Positions 5,605 through 8,890 of a stretch of DNA of 8,890 bases are shown in pieces. Source of the DNA: Pedosphaera sp. (GTDB lineage Bacteria; Verrucomicrobiota; Verrucomicrobiae; Limisphaerales; Pedosphaeraceae). The notes under the pieces were generated by a model. The model made no database searches, was not told where the DNA came from, and worked only from the letters and a program-made list of their open reading frames with translations. How positions within the stretch are numbered: position 1 is the stretch's first letter; each line of letters starts with the position of its first letter. The position numbers and the translations under genes are program-made. The stretch spans positions 1 to 8,890 of the forward strand of contig JAQGPB010000018.1 of assembly GCA_028293265.1 (NCBI GenBank), written 5' to 3'.

Positions 5605-6764
5605 TGCTGACGCTCGTTACTGGCTTACCGGGCGCGTGCAAAACGCTGTTCACCTTGGACTATGTCCAGAAAAAAGCGGTGAAGGAAAACCGCCAGGTGT
5701 ACTACTCCGGCATTAAAGAGCTAACGCTCCCTTGGACGCTCATAGAGGCCGACAAGTGGATGGATGTTCCGGACGGTTCAATTATCGTCATGGATGAGGC
5801 GCAAACCCTCTATAGGCCGCGTGCGAACGGTGCGGTAGTGCCTCCTTATGTCGCGCTGCTCGAAACGCACCGGCACCGGGGCTTGGATATTTTCGTAATC
5901 ACGCAGCATCCGATGTTGATTGATTCGAACGTGCGGCGCTTGGTTGGCCAGCACTTTCATTGTGTGCGCGCGTTCGGCCTTCAGAAGTCGGTGATTCACG
6001 AATGGCAAAGCGTCAAGGAAAACTGCGACAAAAACCGCGCCGATTCGACTAAGCACCCATTCAATTTCCCGAAAGAGGTTTTTGGCTGGTACAAGAGCGC
6101 AGAAGTTCACACGCACAAGCGCCGCCTTCCCCCGCGGCTGTTGATTTTTATCATCGTGCCGCTGCTCATCGCGGGTGCGGTGTTCGGCTTTCGCCATTGG
6201 TTCAGCACGCAATATGGCGCGGATCGCCTGCATGCCTCGGGCGCGGTCGGTGATCAGAAGGGCGGTGCGCCTCTCCGTTCTTCGTCGGGCAAGATCGTGC
6301 GCGTGACGGCTGCCGAATATGTAGAGTCGTGGCAACCTCGCGTCCGCGATCTTCCCTACTCCGCGCCGGCCTACGATGGTGTTGCCACCGCGAAGACAGC
6401 GCCCTTCCCTGCTGCCTGCGTGTTGATGCATGGCAAGTGCCGGTGCTATAGCCAACAGGCCACGGTCCTCGATGTGTCGAAAGACTTTTGCGAACAGGTG
6501 GTGGCAAAGGGCTTCTTCAATCCCTTCGATGATCCAGAGGTTCGGCACCGCGAAGAGTCGGCGCGGTTGCTGGCCCAAGGGCAGCAAAAAGTGGCCGCTG
6601 TGCCGGTTCCGCGCCCGTCCGGGGCATCTGACCTTCCGACTCCGGCCGCAGAGCCGCCAACGGCGGATAGAGGGCTCACGCCGTATGCGCCGCGCCAGCC
6701 TGAGCAAACGCCGCCGTACGTTCAAGGAACCGTGCCCCTAGGTAGCTCGTGGAGGGCGAAATGA
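5604..6764 (+). CDS. zot: Zot-domain assembly/secretion ATPase (pI-like)
   Basis: A 386-residue inner-membrane protein. Residues 1-175 are the cytoplasmic P-loop NTPase: Walker A GLPGACKT at 7-14, Walker B SIIVMDEAQ at 59-67 (D64, E65), and the sensor-like FVITQHP at 97-103. A membrane span lies at 178-196, then a periplasmic domain with four clustered cysteines (272, 279, 281, 296) and a proline-rich tail. pI/Zot uses ATP to strip SSB from phage DNA and drive virion extrusion; the Zot toxin name comes from CTXphi. The Walker A has Cys12 where GxxxxGK[ST] has glycine, a one-base change (TGC for GGC) that could weaken nucleotide binding. The open frame, Walker B and downstream parts are otherwise intact. 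The start overlaps the pVI-like stop. Confidence 0.9.
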   Translation: MLTLVTGLPGACKTLFTLDYVQKKAVKENRQVYYSGIKELTLPWTLIEADKWMDVPDGSIIVMDEAQTLYRPRANGAVVPPYVALLETHRHRGLDIFVITQHPMLIDSNVRRLVGQHFHCVRAFGLQKSVIHEWQSVKENCDKNRADSTKHPFNFPKEVFGWYKSAEVHTHKRRLPPRLLIFIIVPLLIAGAVFGFRHWFSTQYGADRLHASGAVGDQKGGAPLRSSSGKIVRVTAAEYVESWQPRVRDLPYSAPAYDGVATAKTAPFPAACVLMHGKCRCYSQQATVLDVSKDFCEQVVAKGFFNPFDDPEVRHREESARLLAQGQQKVAAVPVPRPSGASDLPTPAAEPPTADRGLTPYAPRQPEQTPPYVQGTVPLGSSWRAK

Positions 6765-7405
6765 TGAGGGTCGCGGTGTTGTTTGAATCGTCCGGGGCTG
6801 TCCGGGATGCATTGATTCGGCGCGGGCATTTTGCGGTGTCGTTCGATCTTCTGCCGACCGAATGGCCCGGACCCCATGTGGTCGGAGATGTAACCGCCGA
6901 CCTGGCGGGCGGGGAATTTGTAACCGCTCAGCTGGCGGCAGATGTAACCGCTGACCTGGCGCGCGTCTATGCAGAGTTGGATGTAACGGCTGAGCTGGCG
7001 CGAGGTTGGGATATGGTCATCGCGTTTCCGCCCTGCACTTTCCTCTCTCGGGCTGGGGCGCATCTGTGGCGGCAAAGAGAGGCGGAGGCGCTCGCGGCGT
7101 ATGAGCTGGTGCGTTTGGTCGCGGATCTTCGGTGCGAACGGATTGCCATAGAAAACCCCGTTGGGTTGCTGACGCGGTTTTGGCGAGCGCCGGATCAGTA
7201 CATACAGCCGTGGTGGTTCGGGGAGCCCTACCAAAAGCGGACTGGGTTGTGGCTTAAGGGCCTGGCGCCGCTCAAGCCCACGCAAATAACGGGGGAGCGG
7301 CGCTCTTGGGTTGCTGCGGTCGGGGAGTCCAGGACGCGCGCGCGGGAGCGGTCGCGGACTTTCTTGGGTGTAGCTGACGCGATGGCTGCGCAGTGGGCGC
7401 CGTGA
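6761..7405 (+). CDS. Orphan DNA cytosine methyltransferase-like protein with a repeat-built insert
   Basis: A 214-residue protein. ATG 6761 overlaps the Zot stop (ATGA), with GGAGG at 6751-6755; ATG 6764 is equally possible. The start VAVLFESSGAVRDALIRRGH and then FDLLPTEWPGPH matches the AdoMet-binding region of short phage and plasmid C5-cytosine-methyltransferase-like proteins. FPPC at 89-92 is the catalytic PC motif, ENP at 131-133 the motif VI equivalent, and QPWWFGEPYQKRTGLWLKGL (149-168) the family's C-terminal signature. A true target-recognition domain is short or absent, so the specificity, and even methylation activity, are uncertain. Residues 43-80 hold four copies of VTA[DEQ]LA between motif I and PPC, where I recall only about ten residues in relatives. 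No restriction gene is seen; host-defence evasion or epigenetic control are inferences. Confidence 0.75.
   Translation: MMRVAVLFESSGAVRDALIRRGHFAVSFDLLPTEWPGPHVVGDVTADLAGGEFVTAQLAADVTADLARVYAELDVTAELARGWDMVIAFPPCTFLSRAGAHLWRQREAEALAAYELVRLVADLRCERIAIENPVGLLTRFWRAPDQYIQPWWFGEPYQKRTGLWLKGLAPLKPTQITGERRSWVAAVGESRTRARERSRTFLGVADAMAAQWAP
6887..7000 (+). repeat. Four 21-base direct repeats inside the methyltransferase-like gene
   Basis: Units at 6887-6907, 6917-6937, 6941-6961 and 6980-7000 share the core GTAACCGCTGACCTGGCG with a few substitutions each. Start-to-start spacings are 30, 24 and 39 bases, all multiples of three, so each unit reads [DF]VTA[DQE]LA. On the minus strand the core reads CGCCAGGTCAGCGGTTAC. 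The spacers differ, so the array is more like dispersed motif copies than a clean tandem duplication. Confidence 0.85.
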
Positions 7406-7533
7406 TGGCGGAAAAGCTGTTTCTTGCCCTAGGAATCGTTGCCGCCGTGGCATGGATAGGTGCTTCGGTGTGGGATGCCATAGATGCGCGTCGGGTCGAG
7501 CGTGAGCGTAGGCGCGGCCCTTTCGAATGCTGA
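7405..7533 (+). CDS. 42-residue single-pass membrane protein
   Basis: ATG 7405 overlaps the methyltransferase stop in TGATG, and the frame ends at TGA 7531-7533. MAEKLFLALGIVAAVAWIGA is a membrane span, followed by a charged, arginine-rich tail (residues 25-38) and Cys42. The layout suggests N-out or signal-anchor topology with a basic cytoplasmic tail. No strong ribosome site is present, so expression would depend on coupling with the upstream gene. It could be a minor virion, superinfection-immunity or toxin-like peptide; nothing in the sequence decides this. Confidence 0.5.
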   Translation: MAEKLFLALGIVAAVAWIGASVWDAIDARRVERERRRGPFEC

Positions 7534-7581
7534 TGCCCTTTCCCTGAAAAGCAAGCAGTAGATGCCATCTCCATGCTGTCG

Positions 7582-7609
7582 GGTCCCCTGTGACGAGCAA
7601 CAGGGGTCC
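7582..7609. repeat. Intergenic hairpin 1
   Basis: CCCCTGT (7585-7591), 8-base loop, ACAGGGG (7600-7606), extended by GG/CC after one T-T mismatch. It shares its last two bases with the next hairpin, so the two stems stack head to tail. Confidence 0.75.
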
Positions 7610-7633
7610 AAAGAATGCGAAGACATTCTTTGG
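7608..7633. repeat. Intergenic hairpin 2, perfect 10-bp stem
   Basis: CCAAAGAATG (7608-7617), loop CGAAGA, CATTCTTTGG (7624-7633) is perfectly paired. A stable stem at the end of the structural operon in the strand likely to be packaged resembles the packaging hairpin of Ff phages by position; a terminator is less likely because no T run follows. Confidence 0.8.
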
Positions 7634-7692
7634 TGTTGCGATGCCGTCATGGGGGCGGGAAGGTCGTCGCATTCCGTTCCCTCGCATACCTC

Positions 7693-7807
7693 GGAGCGCG
7701 TAATGCCGGAGTGCCGGAGCGCGTGTAGTGCCGAATGCCAAGTGCCGAAGGACACGCCGGACATGAGGACACGGAACGCGCGGAGGACACGTAGGGCATG
7801 GAGCGCG
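7693..7807 (+). repeat. Short direct repeats in the intergenic region (iteron-like)
   Basis: GGACACG occurs at 7750, 7767 and 7785 (spacing 17 and 18), GGAGCGCG at 7693, 7716 and 7800, and TGCCG at 7704, 7712, 7729 and 7743, including a tandem TGCCGGAG at 7704 and 7712. Repeats at about 1.5-2 helical turns upstream of rep could be Rep or host-factor binding sites. Confidence 0.5.
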
Positions 7808-7834
7808 GGCTCGCCGAAGCTGAAATTGTTAAAA

Positions 7835-7899
7835 GGCCGCGTGCGGCCCGCCGGGCGAAAGGGCTTGCCCCGCCCGGTGGGCCGCGCGAAGCGCGGCCC
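7835..7899. repeat. Nested and alternative GC-rich palindromes before rep
   Basis: Three local structures are visible: GGCCGC-GT-GCGGCC (7835-7848), GGGC-TT-GCCC (7861-7870) and GGGCCGCGC-GAA-GCGCGGCCC (7879-7899). A competing long stem pairs GCGGCCC (7843-7849) with GGGCCGC (7879-7885) and CCGGGCG (7851-7857) with CGCCCGG (7871-7877), enclosing the middle hairpin. The outer hairpins and the long stem cannot form at once. It ends about 40 bases before the rep start. Confidence 0.8.
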
Positions 7900-7939
7900 T
7901 TACTTGTAACTCAAACACTTAACGTAGATACAGGGAGCT

Positions 7940-8809
7940 ATGAGAGTGGAAAACCGGTGGGATATACCGTTCTCCGAGGATGACCAGGTCAAATATTCTG
8001 ACTTTGAAATGGGCTTTGAAGCCTGTTATCAGGTCAAGGTGACGGAATTTGACACTGGCGGCGCGGAGATAGTTGCGGCAAACTTGCAGCCCCTCGCGTG
8101 GGCACGCAAAAAGGCGTTGGCCGGTTCCGGCATCGTCTGGCCACGTCCCGCCGAGGAGACAGCAAAAGCACAACAAAAAAGCAAAGAGGCATCATGTCGT
8201 CGCGCAACAAAAAAAGTTCGGCATCACGTCCGACAATTAAAATCACTCTACATGTTCACCCTCTCCCAGAGGGAAAACATCACCGATGTAGAGGAATTCA
8301 AACGCCGGTTTGACCTCTTTCGGCGTCGCCTAAGCGCAGCTGCGAAAAAGCATGGCGCTCGTTTCGAATATCTCGGTGTGCCTGAGCCGCAAAAGCGCGG
8401 CGCTTGGCATCTGCACATGGCTTGCGACAGCCGGATTCTTTTCCGGCTGATGGTCCGCATCTGGAACGCGGTTAACGGGCCTACAGAGGCTTGTCCGCAA
8501 GGCGGCGGCTATGTGCACCTGACAAGCGGCAAAGGCCGTCTGCGAGGCCATAAAAAGCTCGCGGGCTACATGTCCAAGTACATCGGAAAGACCTTCGAGA
8601 GTGCCGAGCATTTCGGCGCGAAGCGCTATTGGCGTAGTCGGTCCCTCCCCTCCCCTCGTGTAAGCACCTACCTGCTACCTCCGGGCACCCAAATGGAAGA
8701 CGTGATCAAGCACGTCTGCACCCTGGGCGCGCTCCTCCATGCCGATAAGAAAGATTGGTCTACCTACCTATCTGAAGACGCCGGCGTATTTTGGTACAGC
8801 ACCGACTAG
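7940..8809 (+). CDS. HUH rolling-circle replication initiation protein (Rep, pII-like)
   Basis: A 289-residue protein. Motif 1 is FTLSQ at 106-110, motif 2 (HUH) is WHLHMA at 156-161 with metal-binding H157 and H159, and motif 3 is YMSKYIGK at 210-217, with Y210 or Y214 as the nicking tyrosine and K213 typical of the YxxKY form. Such proteins nick the double-stranded origin, stay bound to the 5' end and start rolling-circle synthesis. Residues 1-100 precede the core as a poorly recognisable, basic extension. AGGGAG at 7932-7937 is only two bases from ATG 7940 but eight from the in-frame GTG 7946, so the true start may be 7946. In the circular phage rep would lie directly upstream of the repressor across the att site. 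The origin is probably in the structured region before it. Confidence 0.85.
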   Translation: MRVENRWDIPFSEDDQVKYSDFEMGFEACYQVKVTEFDTGGAEIVAANLQPLAWARKKALAGSGIVWPRPAEETAKAQQKSKEASCRRATKKVRHHVRQLKSLYMFTLSQRENITDVEEFKRRFDLFRRRLSAAAKKHGARFEYLGVPEPQKRGAWHLHMACDSRILFRLMVRIWNAVNGPTEACPQGGGYVHLTSGKGRLRGHKKLAGYMSKYIGKTFESAEHFGAKRYWRSRSLPSPRVSTYLLPPGTQMEDVIKHVCTLGALLHADKKDWSTYLSEDAGVFWYSTD

Positions 8810-8890
8810 GGAGCTGATCGAGCTTTACCGCCATCATTGGTGGTGGATTCGGTATCGTCGCGGACGATTTAATTGTGCGGCTTTGTATAC
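8810..8890. other. Sequence after rep up to the window edge
   Basis: No gene is visible. CCGCCA and TGGTGG around TCAT (8830-8845 region) can form a small stem. The last five bases, TATAC, equal the first five of the dif core on the left, so the right attachment site might begin here, but the 11 bases before them do not match a XerD arm well. Confidence 0.3.

Larger units (their letters stand above)
7534..7939. other. Structured inovirus intergenic region: candidate origin and packaging signal
   Basis: About 400 bases without a convincing gene, between the last operon gene and rep. It contains two adjacent hairpins (7582-7633), short direct repeats (7693-7807) and a dense group of nested GC palindromes (7835-7899). 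In filamentous phages the region upstream of rep holds the plus- and minus-strand origins and the packaging hairpin, so the position and abundance of hairpins fit that role. Frames open across it have arginine/proline-rich products typical of GC palindromes and are not credible genes. The nick site cannot be placed by eye. Confidence 0.65.
2097..8890. mobile_element. Integrated filamentous phage (inovirus) prophage, right end not seen
   Basis: The segment has the full inovirus set in conserved order: repressor, SSB, small coat genes, pVIII-like coat protein with terminator, attachment protein, pVI-like protein, Zot/pI ATPase, structured intergenic region and HUH Rep. Its length (at least 6.8 kb) fits inovirus genomes of about 6-9 kb. 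It begins at a dif-like site. Because integration linearises the circle at att, rep lies at the far right and the repressor at the far left, although they would be neighbours in the circular phage. No secretin (pIV) gene is present. Confidence 0.88.

Noticed and set aside
5778..6725. Long minus-strand open frame of 315 residues opposite zot
   Set aside because: It lies entirely within a well-supported gene, its product is an arginine/histidine-rich mixture without domains, and it follows from the codon bias of zot.
5604..6764. Zot as evidence for a virulence toxin
   Set aside because: In filamentous phages the Zot domain is the assembly ATPase; the name alone does not show tight-junction toxin activity, and nothing here supports it.
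6887..7000. The four repeats as a CRISPR array
   Set aside because: Units are only 21 bases, the spacers are 3-18 bases and vary, and the whole array is read through in frame inside a gene with no cas genes nearby.
6722..7741. Minus-strand open frame of 339 residues opposite the methyltransferase
   Set aside because: The product is proline/arginine-rich and includes a repetitive RQ[VL]SGY section that is merely the reverse reading of the four repeats. No ribosome site and no known domain.
7562..7909. Plus-strand frame of 115 residues across the intergenic region
   Set aside because: Poor ribosome site and an arginine-rich end produced by GC palindromes; the region is better explained as a structured origin.

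Overview
The window carries the edge of a proteobacterial chromosome (about 1-2107) joined to a nearly complete filamentous bacteriophage (inovirus) prophage (about 2108 to the right end, at least 6.8 kb). The host looks like a moderately GC-rich gamma- or betaproteobacterium. It has an outer-membrane beta-barrel-type gene, a membrane sterol-desaturase-family hydroxylase, and a dif site whose XerD arm and core equal the reverse complement of the E. coli dif half-site as I recall it. I cannot name the genus.

Chromosomal part. At 1-268, on the minus strand, is the 5' end of an exported outer-membrane protein gene. From 269 to 1010 there is no intact gene, only a minus-strand stretch (about 435-830) whose conceptual product resembles the decayed C-terminal part of a large serine recombinase. 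At 1011-1931 is an intact fatty acid hydroxylase/sterol desaturase. The dif-like site at 2097-2124 marks the junction with the phage.

Prophage part. It reads, left to right: a small minus-strand HTH-like repressor (2192-2395); a control region with four TTGGC-N4-GCCAA palindromes and a good sigma70 promoter (2414-2524); the ssDNA-binding protein (2562-2867); three small genes (2870-3485), the last a single-pass membrane protein; the pVIII-like major coat protein (3482-3694) followed by a strong rho-independent terminator (3714-3746); a 20-residue hydrophobic peptide (3762-3824); a pIII/TspB-like attachment protein (3800-5305); a pVI/DUF2523 protein (5305-5604); the Zot/pI assembly ATPase (5604-6764); an orphan DNA-cytosine-methyltransferase-like gene with a repeat-built insert (6761-7405); a 42-residue membrane peptide (7405-7533); a 400-base intergenic region full of hairpins and short direct repeats (7534-7939), probably the replication origin and packaging signal; and an HUH rolling-circle replication initiator (7940-8809). 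Nearly all plus-strand genes touch or overlap by 1-4 bases, as expected for one translationally coupled phage operon.

How it works together. Rep would nick the intergenic origin and start rolling-circle replication. The SSB would coat the single strands, Zot/pI with pVI, the coat proteins and the attachment protein would assemble and extrude the virion, and the divergent HTH protein would hold the main promoter off in the lysogen. There is no integrase, transposase or secretin gene, so the phage probably borrows host XerC/XerD for integration and a host secretin for export. The cargo after zot (methyltransferase plus tiny membrane protein) is the accessory part and the most interesting piece: the methyltransferase carries four near-identical 21-base repeats between its motif I region and its PPC motif.
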